Below are positions 31,078-42,692 of a stretch of DNA of 58,593 bases, piece by piece; position 1 is the first letter of the stretch, and the number at the start of each line of letters is the position of its first letter. The notes below the pieces were generated by a model, which did no database searches, was not told where the DNA came from, and saw nothing but the letters and a program-made list of their open reading frames with translations. The position numbers and the translations under genes are program-made. Source of the DNA: Hypsibius dujardini. Lineage: Eukaryota > Tardigrada > Eutardigrada > Parachela > Hypsibiidae. The stretch covers positions 1-58,593 of the forward strand of contig LRSR01000028.1 of the NCBI GenBank assembly GCA_001579985.1, given 5' to 3'.

Positions 31078-34000
31078 ATGCCTACCTACGGACAATTTAG
31101 GGAAAGGAAGGACTACGATGTCTGCGTTTTCTGTGAACCCATACCCTGCGTGTGGCTTACTGCTTGTCTCGTATCCGTAATGACGAGCTTATCCATTGCG
31201 CTACGCGACCAAAATTTAAAGGAAGGGAATTTATGTTTTGCCCTGTCCAGTTTTGCAGCTTTTTGGGCGTTCGTGTTGGTCGTTTTTGGGGTCAATCTGG
31301 CGGTGAAGCGCAATCCCGTAGAAGCGACCCAAACAGTGGTCAGTATAATTTTGGACTACTGGACTCCTGCTGTTGTCTGGAATCTGACATGCATTTTTGT
31401 GACGGTCCGGATCATTCGAGGCATGCTAGCAGTGAACGAAAATACTGCACTGCTTGGTATTGCTCCTATACCCGTCATTTTAGCTGGCCAACTGTCCCAT
31501 TAGTTTTGGCGAAAGTTCGTCTCGGTAGAGCCAGTTGGATTTATGCCATACGATCATCCCAAAACGATCGACACAGCCTACATGGGAATGTGACAAGGAT
31601 GCTGACAACATTGAAGAGGCTTCTTGCACGCGTCTATGCCGCGAGGAGCAATGACAAAATGCAGATTGCCAGTGAAGAATTCTCCAAGGAAGTGCGATTC
31701 TTTGCGTACTGGGCAAGTGTGCTGAGTGAGGAATCGGAACTACGTTGGTATTACGGCAATGAGTTGATTGGAATGACACAAGCGGCGGCCGCACGTAATT
31801 GGATGGGATTGGAAATGGTATGTCGGGTAGGGAAACTGGGAAAGCAATGTATGTAAATTGCGCAATTAGTTTTGCAAAGAAAGGATGGGAGGGTTACCCG
31901 CGTTCTAAATAATAAACGAATGTGTAATCAGGCCAAATATTTACTGTAGTAAAGTACACCGTACAAGGGTAAGATATTGTTTATTTCTATTTCCAAGCGA
32001 AACTGGTTACACAAAGAGTTGGCGATCCGTAAAATGAGTTACCCTACCTTATATTCGTGAAATTATTTTGCTCTTATGCCAAACATCTTCTCTTGGTTAA
32101 CTGACTAACTACCTTTTACGTGGATGAGATTCTATTGCAATAAAGATCCTTAGGCACATTTTTGGAAAGGATAGCAATAGCTAACTGAAAGGCGCAAGAA
32201 AAATAAGGTTTGTTTGATACAATTCTCAAAACATGCGATTTACAGACTTGCTCAAAGTATGCTACAAGTTGTTGTAATAATAAGAAATGGCAATCCTTTA
32301 AAACCCGAGGGTTTGATTTTATTTTGTAAGGGATTGTGATGGGAGTTCTCATTCATTCCTGGAATTGGGATTTATGTCAAATTGTTTTTTAATAAAAACG
32401 CTATACCCCTTCCGGTTCTTTAGTGTAGCATTCTTTTTTTACTGATTAACTGAGTGATGTCATTTTGTACAACTTCTTTTCTGTGGGTTTCGAGCTTCTG
32501 TCTGATTGTAGCATATCTGTCGGTGGCGGGTGATCAAGTACAGCCTCTAATATCGCCTTGTGGAACTTTTGAATTGGAGGTGAAATTGGCCAATTGAAAT
32601 TCCATTTGGACTAATTTCAGTTCCAATGGTGTGAAAATACCCGTTACCCTTGGGACAATTGAGCAAATTAAAGTAATAAAAATGCCCTCCCCCCCCCCGA
32701 TTAGCTCTTCCAAAACATCTTTGAAATTACCACCCAGACAACAAAATAATTAATTTGGTACGGACAATTGCTCATTTGCCTGACCCCCCCCCCCCGCGCG
32801 CTTGCTTCCCNTTCCCTAGCTATAACAGTCAGTCTGTGTCCTTGACATAGTTACTTAAACGCCCTCCTTTTCAGGTTTTAAATGCCGCCAAACGTCATAA
32901 TTTTACGACTAGTAACAAACGCAAGACGCGACAAGAAGCACTGGAAGTCCGACAACGCTGGGAAGCATCATGCAGCCTAATTCCAGTCGGAATTGCGAAG
33001 AAATCACTTAACGCCATCGGCAAAGCATACATTGCACTGATGTTGCACACAGTTGCATTCAGACTGCTCAACGGGATCACCACAACTCCTGAGTGTGCTA
33101 CTGACTCAGGATGCGAAAATTCAACATCAATTCCTCAAGCGACAGTGTGCCAGTTAGCAATGATAATGTCATGCTTATACACACTGTGGATAGTGTTCAA
33201 CCGGCTCTTCTTGCATTACGGACTATCATTTCTAGATCCAGCTGAAGAGCGACAGACATTGGAGCTGTCAAAGTTTTCCGGCATCAGCACTGTGAGTGTG
33301 CTATCGGTTGCAGCAGATCCAACTATATTGGACTCATTCTATCGATCACTCGAGGCTTGGGTTGCCGCAATGCCTCACGATGAGGCCAGTACAGTGTCCC
33401 AAACTAGAGGACGACTACGCAGTCTCTGGATGCGTCTATTTGCTGCCTTTCCGCCACTAAAAATCATGTAAATAATTTTGGCACACAATTATGCACGAGC
33501 ACGCAACACCACGTTTCAGCTAGGACCAAGAGGGTTTTCGTACATACAGTAAAGGGCCGTACATCAAGACAGGGAGTACGTTTTAAGGGGTGAAACGGCT
33601 AAGCTTTGAACTGCATGGCGATTAGTGTCACTAAGCAGTTATTCGAGACCTTAACCTCTCCAAGTCATTGGGGTGAGAACAGATGGTGAGCTTTCTACTT
33701 TCTGTTTCTGTTTCTTCTTTCTGTAACATGTAACCCGTTGAGTAACAAGACTTTGCGAAGTTCTAAAAAATTGAGAGAACGATTTAAAACTTAACTAGAC
33801 TAAGTATGAAGCGGAGAAACCCACACCCATTACACTGCCTTAATAAAAAAATGGGTAATTGCAAACTCAAAATGTAATGTCAAGACTTTGACAGAGTAAC
33901 TTAAAATAATGATGACTAATTATGAGCAAAGTTCATACATGTTCTGCATCAATGGGTGCCTCACATCTTTACCGATTCAATTCGAAATAATTGGTCGAGT

Positions 34001-34896
34001 TTAGAGTCCATTTATTGGCCCTGTTGAAGCTATCCTAGTGGCAAAAGTTTGAAGTATTTGCCAAAAGTAATTACAAACCTCGTGCCATTTTCAGGGAGAG
34101 AGATTTTAAGCCGCCAAGCTGGAACTCGTCCACATACACTGCGGTCGGCAAGATATCAGCCACAGTGGAAGAGTTGGAGGAAATCGCTTACACAAACCGC
34201 TTTCAAGCGACACAATATAATGGCTTCAAGAGGAGTTGTATTAATTGCAGCGCATTCGCCCTGCTGGACCTGGTGAGAATCTCCGAAAACGAGGAGGATG
34301 GTCCATCGTTTCAGTTGACGAATTCCCATCAGCAGCGCATGCTACCCATGTTAGAATATGCCGAGGATGTTTACTCCAGAGTCGACGTAAATATGCGCCT
34401 CGTTCCTTTGGGGTTTGTCGCACTGTTTGGATGCCCTGCCATGTTTCTGCTTCAGTTTTGGATTCACTCGGCCCGATGTGTGGTGCCCCGAACGTTTGCC
34501 ACTGGAAGAAAGCCAATTGAGATCGTGAACGAAGTCTCTGTCAAATTCCAAAATTGCTTGCTAGTCAGCTTAAGGAACGGCGTGAACGAAGTGCATAAAT
34601 TAGCACTCCGTGGACGGTGGTGCTACTTGGCTCAGATATCAGTCTTACGGTCCGTCAGCAGCATTTCATGGTGCATTGGAAGCAGCAACATCCATCTGGA
34701 ATATTTCGTATTGGAAATTGCTGACTCACTTATACGTTTTGCCTGCTCCCTACTGGAAGGTGTGATGTTTGTTACAGAGTTTTTGTACGAGTACTTCGAT
34801 CAATGTGTTCCGGGTGTTAAGTTTTGCGGCATAATTTCCACATTGACTTGCTTTATAATCGCGCCCGTCGTTTGCGCCTTCGCAGTTTTTGTCTGA
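31078..34896 (+). CDS. Three-exon multi-pass membrane protein, unknown family
   Basis: Exons 31078-31817, 32875-33467 and 34095-34896. Donors GTATGT and GTAAAT and acceptors TTTTCAG and TTTTCAG give matching phases (0, then 2+1). This yields about 710 aa. Exon 1 has hydrophobic segments VWLTACLVSVMTSLSIA, FAAFWAFVLVVFGVNLAV, PAVVWNLTCIFVTVRII and a Pro-rich one; exon 2 has IALMLHTVAFRLLNGI and MIMSCLYTLWIVFNRLFLHY; exon 3 has LVPLGFVALFGCPAMFLLQF and ends in IISTLTCFIIAPVVCAFAVF. A frame change is needed at about 31500 (LAGQLSH stop versus VLAKVRLGRASWIY), so the gene carries a one-base lesion or a sequence error. I do not recognise the family. A gustatory-receptor relationship is possible but unproven. 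Two decayed exon-2 relatives lie at 35.7 and 42.7 kb. Confidence 0.6.
31818..32874. other. Intron 1 of the membrane-protein gene
   Basis: 1057 bp between GTATGTCGGG and TCCTTTTCAG. It contains C-runs and one ambiguous base near 32811, and no gene. The longest minus frame (32116-32352) has no family features. Confidence 0.55.
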
Positions 34897-35715
34897 GGTA
34901 CTGCGTTACGGTGTCTGTTATTTCCTTCTAGATGGGGAAGAAAAAACTGTATTCAGTGAGATTCGTTCCTCTTTTTATGTGATGGACAACTCTTCGGCTG
35001 TGGCAACACCGGTTGTGGGTTGTACTGCTCAAGTGGGTTGTATTGCGTGAGTGGTAAAGCCTTAATATAATTAATCACTCAACATGCAAAGATTTACCCG
35101 TGAAAGCAAATGTTTGAATGCGCACAGGCCTATATGAAAAATACGAAAAAAAAATACGAAAACGACGAATATCAAATTTAACGAAAAGTTACAAAAATTT
35201 TAACTGAAGGTTACAAAATACGGAAAAATACGAAAGTAGTTCGCTGCACCAGTAGTGGTCATTTAAATTGGTCAACTCATTGGATTGGGTCTTTCGAAGA
35301 TCCTTCAGCATCGCACCAATAGATTTTTCGTTATAATGTTACACGAAAACCCTAGGCTCAATGTGTCTCGATCCTTTGTGATAGTGTATTTTTAGGTGTT
35401 GGTGTGTTTGCCATCCCTTCGGGCCGACCTCAATCCGCCACTCCAAAACTGCAAGCAGTTGTCACCTCGCAAGCTTTCCTGTTCGACCTTACCATGTCTC
35501 AATAATTTTTGATAGCGTATTTTTTAAGTGTTTTTGTGTCGCTGTTCCGATGATTAAAAAAACTGGGGACTGCTCTTACCTCGCAGCCTCACGCCACCAC
35601 ATTAAACATCTTGCTCACAAAAACCATAAACAATTGTTTATTATCAAATATCGGCTTGATTGTCGAAATAACCGATTAGGAAATTTGATTTTGCTAGCTA
35701 CCATAAAGTTCATAG
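34897..35715. other. Spacer, nothing recognised
   Basis: Contains an A-rich AAATACG-like simple stretch (35135-35240) and two related pieces, TGATAGTGTATTTTTAGGTG at 35379 and TGATAGCGTATTTTTTAAGT at 35511. No gene. Confidence 0.4.
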
Positions 35716-36120
35716 CTTTTGATGATTTCAGGATGTATTACGGTAATGAAGATTTCAATATTCTCAGATCATAATGGCCGCTGCATTATATCTCTCACCC
35801 AAATACGAGAAGGAACGAAGCGGCACTAGAATTAAAACAACGTTGGAAAACCTCTTGCGTTCTAATTCGGCTCAGGTTCCAGAAGAAATTCCTCTGTGCC
35901 ATCGGAAGAACATCCGTGGCTCTGATTTTGCACGCCATTTCCTTCATACTGTTGAACCGCCTCGTCGCAAACCTTCGTCCTACAATCCTACAGACCAAAA
36001 AGTTTACCTGGCTTGCACTCTCCAAGTGTCAATTAAACCTGAGAACTGCTGCTTTGTACTTGCTGTGGATGGTATTTGAGCAGATCTTTGGCCGACTCTT
36101 CCTAGACTCTTCCTAGATTT
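35716..36120 (+). pseudogene. Decayed paralogue of the multi-pass membrane gene (exon 2 region), copy 1
   Basis: After MYYGNEDF (compare WYYGNELI at the end of exon 1 of the 31-kb gene) the + strand reads EAALELKQRWKTSCVLIRLR, then AIGRTSVALILHAISFILLN, and further on LYLLWMVFEQIFGRLF. This corresponds to EALEVRQRWEASCSLIPVGI, AIGKAYIALMLHTVAFRLLN and LYTLWIVFNRLF of exon 2. The match ends near 36110 and no exon 3 follows. Stops and frame changes are present. Most likely a duplicated remnant. Confidence 0.65.
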
Positions 36121-36915
36121 TAACGCCTGGTATTAGGCTACCTCGAGCCACAAACTCAACTTGGTCACATTGCTGGTTTTATATGAAGGCCAATCTGGAC
36201 CCAATTTGGATGACCCCTCAAATCTGCAGAAATTGTGATATCTCGATTCCCATTATTTCTTTGTCCTTTCGCACGTTTTAGTTTTAACCAAATTGAATTT
36301 GTGTGGTAGCCCAACACCTTAGGAGCAGACTGATATTGAAATTGTCGCGAGCATGCTGCACACGGAGAAACTATGCCCGCAAAGCGAAGAGCACTTTTCC
36401 AAAAGCAATTTTAATGAAAAAACCTTGTCAAATTTTTGTCAGATTATAGGGCGTTGTATCTCTCACACAAGCACCTGCATCACAAAGTTTTTTGTTCGCT
36501 GCGTTATTGTGGCGAGCTATTCAAAGTAGGTTTTGGTTTTCCGGAAAGAATGATTTCTTGGTAGCAAATGAGAGTGTGACCTGGGCCATTATTGAGATTG
36601 GGTCTGCCATTGGTTTTGATTGCCATTTTATGGGGTGCAAATTAAATTTGTTTTTCTTCAGTGGATGCTCACATGGTTAGGTGTTGAAAGAAAAATAATT
36701 GAGGCCTTGGGATTAGTAGTGACTGAGAAATTGCGGTTCTACGTTTGTCTCAAAAGCATTCCCAAACCCGCTAAATTAGAAGCTGAATAAATACTGGAAC
36801 TGACAAGTCAAATAATAGTCTACGAACCATTTTAATTCAGAGAGCCAGTGTTCATTCGAGAGTTCACATCTTGTTTGGAGTAAGATTCAGTTTCTCGTCA
36901 GCAATCCTTTATCAG
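36121..36915. other. Duplicated non-coding block (matches 43370-43807 and 47130-47355)
   Basis: It aligns with 43370-43807, including ATTAGGCTACCT(C/T)GAGCCACAAA and GCGAAGAGCACTTTTC, and continues with 47130-47355. In the second copy a 3.3-kb element splits it. At 36566 this copy is uninterrupted and gives the empty site of that element. No gene recognised. Confidence 0.6.
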
Positions 36916-37043
36916 GGTTATCAAAGACTTGTATAATGAGCGCAATCCGTCACGCATCAAGGACTCTCAAGTAGAACAGGAGGAATTGTACGATGGCAAT
37001 ATTGAACGGTCGTTTTTCTCCTGTCCTCGCCCGACTTGATCCA

Positions 37044-39209
37044 TCATGAAGCAGAAAAATGTAACCAGAATGCCCAGTACCTGTTTGCATGAATAAACGT
37101 TACCGGGAAAAGCTCCTGGATCTGTTTACAGTCAATTATTGACTTTGTAAGGGCTGCCAGGGGTAAACTCACACTAAAAACAGTAACGCGAGTGACTGGT
37201 CCGCAGCCAGCAATGCAAGGCGCAACTGCTCTCGTCTGGAAACAGCTTGAGTCAAGCATAAACAGAGGCATCGCCAAATCATCCTTTTCTTGCAGTTTCT
37301 CATGGCCCTGGGCATCCTTCGATGAACTGCCATAACTTTCAAGTCCCCCAATGGTCAGGCGAGGCGTAGTTTTAGACATGATGTGATGGCAGTTTGTTGA
37401 CTGTAGTATCTTGACTATTTCTTGTGTGCTCTTGTCCTAGAACACGATATAAACTTTAGGAGATATAGGCAACTCCTTCATTGGTCTGATCGAATTGAAA
37501 CTGCTTGATCGTAAGAGATCATAGCATAATCTATGAGAAACTGAGTGCAACTGAGTTTTGGAAAAAAAAGAACAAACGACGATTTCTGAAAAATCACTTC
37601 ACAAGAAGAACGGTACATTCAACATTCAAATCAGCACTTACGATATCGTCTAAACGAATCAGCCAGAACGTCAAGGTATACGCGCTCATGGAATACAAAA
37701 TTATCTGCGCGCAGTTCCGGATGAGGTCTTTTGCGTGGTACTGCACTTCCGGCTGGACGTGCGGCATAATTAGGGACAGAAAGTTGGCGAACGACGCATT
37801 CAAACACAGAACGTCTGCGAGCAGTATTACAAGCAATAGTAAACCGCATTCCTCTTGAATGGTACGACTCATGGTCAGCGCTGCTTCTCTGGCTTTCCAC
37901 GCACTACAAATGTCCGTTCTTGTCAGAACCCTACCGATGGAAAGCGAAAACAGTTAAAAAATTTCTCCCATTCCAATTTGAAAAAATGGCACGTTTTGTT
38001 CCGTTCCGTTCCAAAAGGATCTCGTGGAATGGAAGGATGGAACATTTGGTAAGGAGTGGAAGGATGCTAACTTAGCCCGAGCTCCGTTTCCAATGAAATA
38101 TGAACTCAATCAGATGGAGTTCCAATAGACCAACTCCAACTCAAATGCATCTGGAACTCCATTAAAAACTTTGAACCTTCGTTCCATCGGTTTCATTCGT
38201 TAGACTTCTGCTCCCGTACAAATTCAAACAAAGGCGAACGTTCTGTTTTGTTCCAAACTGGCCCCCATGGAATGGGACGATGGAACAGTTGGAACGGGGT
38301 CGAAGAGTGCTATAGAGCTCAGCTCGTTATCAATGGAAGTGGAACTTGGCTAGATGCAATTCTAATGGGCCAATTCCAATTCTAATGGATGTAAAACTTC
38401 ATTAAAACTATTCCATCCGTTTCACCCGTTCCACTTGTTCCGTTCCCTGTCACTAACACACGGAACCGGTACTCCTACCCGAGAGAACAAGCACGATTGT
38501 TTGATGCGTGTTGTTGTAGCAGTTTCCGCGACTCCACAGCTAGTCCCGTGGAGAATCGGCAAAGCAACAGTCCGATGTATCCAGAACACAGTAACCTAAT
38601 CGGTTCGGTACAGTCTCGAGTGAAATACTTGACGACCTCTACGCCAAACAGATTGACTTCCATCCCGAACAGTTTTGCTGAAGCAGTTGCGTCTGATGCT
38701 AAGCTTATCAGATCAAGAACCCTCATGGTCGTCATAGTGCAGATAATAATTGCGAGGGCCATCAGCAGACAACCTGTTCTATGATATTCTTTCAGGCCTT
38801 CTCGACGGTGAACCTTATCATCATCAGCATGATGTGATTCTGGTACGTTGAGCTGGTCCATGAGGCTAACTATCTTGCTGGATTTCCGATAAAAGATGGT
38901 GAGAATGAGGACCACAGCGATGGTCTTGATCCAATACTGCGAATACTGGACAAGGTACAACACTTCAATGTCACGATTTGGGGTCTGGATGAGAGTGTTG
39001 ATTTTACTCATGAATTCGAATATCACGGATACAGCTGCCAGGGATATCCAAAATGCGGCGCGCATCATTTGCCATCTGCGGCTGCATCCGGTGCCGGATT
39101 GGGATGGCAGGAGGCCAAAAAAGATGAGTGAACCTGTTAAGACCCTCTCGACATTCAGCTTGTCACGTGGGGTTTGAGATTTTTCTTTTTCGGTTCGATT
39201 TATGATCAT
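37044..39209 (-). CDS. 7TM chemoreceptor-like gene, copy 2 (intact)
   Basis: Exons 38479-39209 (731 nt), 37642-37930 (289 nt) and 37044-37436 (393 nt with stop). Donors GTAGGA and GTAAGT and acceptors TCGGTAG and TTCTAG join in phase, giving 470 aa. The start is the ATG at 39209 (MIINRTEKEKSQTP); an upstream in-frame GTG is not used. Hydrophobic segments include MMRAAFWISLAAVSVIFEFM, TIAVVLILTIFYRK, LLMALAIIICTMTTMRVL, LLCSGYIGLLLCRFSTGL, CGLLLLVILLADVLCLNASF, NCAQIILYSMSAYTLTFWLI and TRVTVFSVSLPLAALTK. Length, helix count and the QYW-x-K...FYR layout fit an invertebrate gustatory-receptor-type protein, but the usual C-terminal TYxxxxxQF motif is missing. Family is therefore inferred. The gene body is shared with copies at 25.5 and 57.1 kb. 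Confidence 0.68.
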
Positions 39210-39259
39210 GTTGACGAAAATCGGCCTCTTACAAAAATAACATACTAAATTCGGGCACG

Positions 39260-40130
39260 TCAGTGTACTGGTCACATATGTTTTTGGATGTAGTAAAAAT
39301 TTGCAGGCAGAAGTTGAGTGAGATGCATTAGATCATTTCTAGAGTTCACCTGCACTGAGAAGAGTCGGTAACGCTGGGAGATTACTAAGTAAATTGCCGG
39401 TTCTTACGTAAATACGGCTTGTAGCAGCATGGAGAATTCGACGTGGTCATCAGTGAAACACATAAGGGAAAGTGCTCCCCTGAGGGATTGTACAACGCGC
39501 ATAAAGTGATGTTTTAGCATTACACGAGGCCTCAAAAGTCATTAGCAAATGGTTGACGCGGGAGTACTGAAAAAACTTTACAAAAAGTGCAGAGTTGCTA
39601 TTTTTTCAGCTAATGTTAAAGTTGGGCTGACCGGGTTGGACGGACCAATAAGTATTAGTATAAATAACTGAATTGCAAATGAACTGAACTGTAACAGAAG
39701 ATTGCATACAGTCTACTATGGCGTACAATTGTGTTCACCATGGTCAAGTTTCTTCAAGGAATGTGTTGCGTAATTCCTCAATTAGGCATTCGATTGGCTC
39801 TAAGCTGTATTGCTTTGATGCGTCGTCCTTTTTGAATAGATACACGGTAGCAGAATACAGAAGACACTAGGGCCCTCTCGGTTGAAATGAAAATTCACAG
39901 CCGAAGAGCTGAATCTGTTCAAAAGATTGGCTTATCCTAAAGAGTTCACTGCAAATTTAAAAAACCAATTGCTGAACCGAATTCACTATTCTCATTTCTC
40001 AAATGGCGACGAGTTGAGCACACACTCGCAGAGCAATTCTCACAAAACTCTTGTACATTTCCCGCCATGCGCAGAGATCTGTAACCTCGGGTCGCCATCT
40101 TGATGAACTGTCCTTAATGAGCCGTGAGGG
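39260..40130. repeat. Segmental-duplication spacer block, copy C
   Basis: The complete version of the spacer between an IR last exon (40.2-40.4 kb) and a chemoreceptor-like start (39209). Both ends match the other copies, which fixes the order IR - spacer - chemoreceptor on one strand. Confidence 0.7.
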
Positions 40131-40144
40131 TACCTAAGGAAAAC

Positions 40145-40410
40145 CTATGAACGGCGTCCATCGATCTGGCGTTCTACTAACAAGCAGCAAATGCGGCCAG
40201 ACATAAACCAAGCAAGAACCAATATAAAAATGACACGCTCATCCAGGCGATGGGTTTATTCTGCGAGACCACACCCATGGGACTGAACGGTTTTGGTATA
40301 CAGCGTTCCAGCTCGTATTGGTGATACTTTTTGTGTCGCATGTATGAGATGGTGTGAAGGTGCTGCAGAAATCCATGCTCCAACAGTACCAGATACCTGC
40401 AAAATATTCA
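40145..40410 (-). pseudogene. Orphan last exon of an ionotropic receptor
   Basis: The minus strand reads LEHGFLQHLHTISYMRHKKY, GVVSQNKPIAWMSVSFLYWF then LLGLCLAAF, the S2 end and M4 helix of IR-2, nearly identical. A one-base deletion near 40190 turns CCLLLERLID into AAC and a stop. The other IR exons that should lie upstream (higher coordinates) are absent: only intron-like sequence with a TTAA element follows, up to a breakpoint near 42690. Non-functional remnant of a duplicated IR. Confidence 0.75.
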
Positions 40411-40738
40411 CAGACAAATAAGCATTATCTTCCAGGGCACCAATTGAAACAGTACGGTCGTCAAAGTTTGCTTTTGAAAAGGGTTTCAATGAAGGCTTAA
40501 AAAATACAAACCTCCGCAAGAATATTGCCGAGTTTTCAAGCAGTCATCGATCAAACTGATTTTATTCATGTTCCGGTAAACACTATTAATGGCAACGACA
40601 ACCCAAAAAGATTCAGAATCACGTCCAGCAATCAAAGGAGTTTAAGGTCAGTTAGAGGAGACCTTTGATCTTAGAGTCGCTGACTGAAATGGCCAATTTT
40701 GCCTTTATACGAATGTTTGATTGGGTGAACAAAATTAA

Positions 40739-42154
40739 GAGGAACCCGGCGCTTTGTTTTAGTCTGAAATTCATGACAGGTCGCCGAACGTGTTGGCACA
40801 GAATATAGGTTCGCAACTCCACTCACTATTTTCTGTCAAATTATAGTCATTAACACACTTTTGCCTTTTTTACGTTTCTCAAAAAAGTCACATGACGTCA
40901 CCAGGTCCTTTTCTTTCAATTTCACACTCTTTCAAAAAATTTATTAGACAAATTTCATTACATTCACTGCATTTTCAACAGTTTCGATAGGTATGTAGAT
41001 TCGTTACATACAGCGTCTCCGTCTCGGTGTCTACTCACAAAGCAAAAGTGAAACATTACAGCGACCCAAGTTCATTCCATTCCAAAATAAAAATTTACGA
41101 AGGCTTTGGTAATTTCTATCTTGATATACAAGGTATACTACAACGCCAAGGTTTGGGTGTTAAACATTTGAGCATCTATTGAAAAGGTCCGAAATTCAAT
41201 AAATCAGACGAAATTGGTTTAATAAAGTTTTGGTGAGGGCTATGCTCACAACCCTACACAACCTTTCGCTATGCTCGCAACCCACACAACCTTTTTAATT
41301 ATCAATTGCTATGTACACAACTTTTTTTGCCAATTGTTGGACACAACCTTTAACTATAAACTCAACCTTTTCCCGGCCTTGGTCCTCAATCAGTTTTCTG
41401 CAACAATTCGGTTGGCTCCAAGTCAACTGCGAAGCACTCTAGACAGTTTTAGAGGCGCAGCCCGATCTAGTGATCATGAAATGTTGAATATCAGAAAAAA
41501 TATTTCACCAACATTATACCTTATATTTTTTTGCTGTAGGCCATATAAAATTTATAAATCCTTATAAATGTTAATGTAAAAATAAATTTACTGATAAAAT
41601 GTGTAAGTTTTTTGTAAGGTCTTTAAGTGCTTTTAATTCGCAAGACCGGGCCCTAAAAATTATTATAAATTTTCATCAGGGAAAGATGACCGGTGGTCAA
41701 TTGGCATATACAGAACAAAACGAACTCATCAAATTGCTACCACTGAATGTTGTTTTTAGCTTTTAACCAATAGAAAAAATGCTTAGGTACTGATCGTCGA
41801 TTATTATTACTCTTTCACGGAAAACGAGTTCTCACGTTATATGCGAGTTGTATGTATCCGAGTATACCTTCTACTAAATAAAGACCCTTCTCCTTACCAC
41901 TATTGCAACCAAAAGTATATTAAAACAAATTCTCCGGAAAAGGTTGTGTACATAGCTACAGGTTGTGTTCAACAATTAGCGAAAAAGTTTGTGTACATAG
42001 CAATTGTTAACTAAAAAGGTTGTGTGGGTTGCGAGCAGGGCGAAAGGTTGTGTAAGGTTGTGGGCATAGCCCTCTCCTAAAGTTTTCAAACACTTGCTAA
42101 CACGTTCGGTGACCTGGTTTGAACTTTCAACACAAATAAAGCGCCGAGTTGCCC
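40739..42154. mobile_element. TTAA foldback element, interrupted copy
   Basis: Flanked by TTAA at 40735-40738 and 42155-42158. Ends GAGGAACCCGGCGCTTTGTT and, inverted, GGGCAACTCGGCGCTTTATT. Without the 846-bp MULE-type insertion (41232-42077) and its 9-bp duplication, it is about 560 bp. The related copy at 54147-54817 is uninterrupted. The paralogous IR-2 intron has an empty site at 19439-19442. Confidence 0.8.
41232..42077. mobile_element. Non-autonomous MULE-type element with 9-bp target duplication
   Basis: Long inverted ends of about 110-120 bp starting GGTGAGGGCTATGCTCACAA on the left and GGAGAGGGCTATGCCCACAA on the inverted right. They share repeated CACAACCTTT motifs and CAATTGCTATGTACACAA. 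The 846-bp element is flanked by the direct repeat TAAAGTTTT (41223-41231 and 42078-42086). Nine-base duplications and long inverted ends are hallmarks of Mutator-like elements. There is no transposase; a 98-codon frame at 41271-41567 is not family-like. It sits inside an older TTAA foldback element. Confidence 0.82.
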
Positions 42155-42690
42155 TTAAGTTATCTTTGAAATCGTGCCTACCCACTCTCCAGCAGGTGTT
42201 TTTGCAAATCGTCAATCAAACAAACTATTCCACTAAACATATGGAAAAATATGATTGGCCCTATGAAACCTCAACTGATGTAGGGGAGAAGCCACGTCGC
42301 CTTCTGTGTGCGAAAAGTTACTCTTTTTTAGCCACTTTGTTGCGAGAATTGTTTTTTATAAATCCCTCGGGCTGCCCTTGATAAACGCGTTTATGATAGC
42401 AAAAACAATTTTACAGCAACATACAATTATCGTTTTCTTATTTAGGATATGAGAATGGTAGGCTTAGCCGAAAGCGCGATGTATACGTGTGGCCATATTT
42501 GGCGAGTAAAATTTGCCATTTTTTATGAAAAATCGCCAAAAACACAGTTTTTGTTTCAAAAAGTGATTTTTGAAAAGTGATTGTTGTTTCAGTGAGTTTC
42601 AACTTAATTTTAAATACATGCGGACTCATCGTCCTCTAGATTTTTTATTTTGCGATACCTCATGCCTTTCTGCGGGGATTCCAAAATCAT
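42155..42690. other. IR intron-derived duplicated sequence
   Basis: It aligns with 19440-19860 (last intron of IR-2) and, reversed, with 53930-54146. It ends at a sharp junction near 42690, where membrane-gene-like sequence begins: a duplication breakpoint. Confidence 0.6.
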
Positions 42691-42692
42691 TT

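Noticed and set aside
38475-39275. Upstream GTG start for chemoreceptor-like copy 2
   Set aside because: Not an ATG, not shared by copy 1, and the ATG at 39209 gives a good start in copies 2 and 3.
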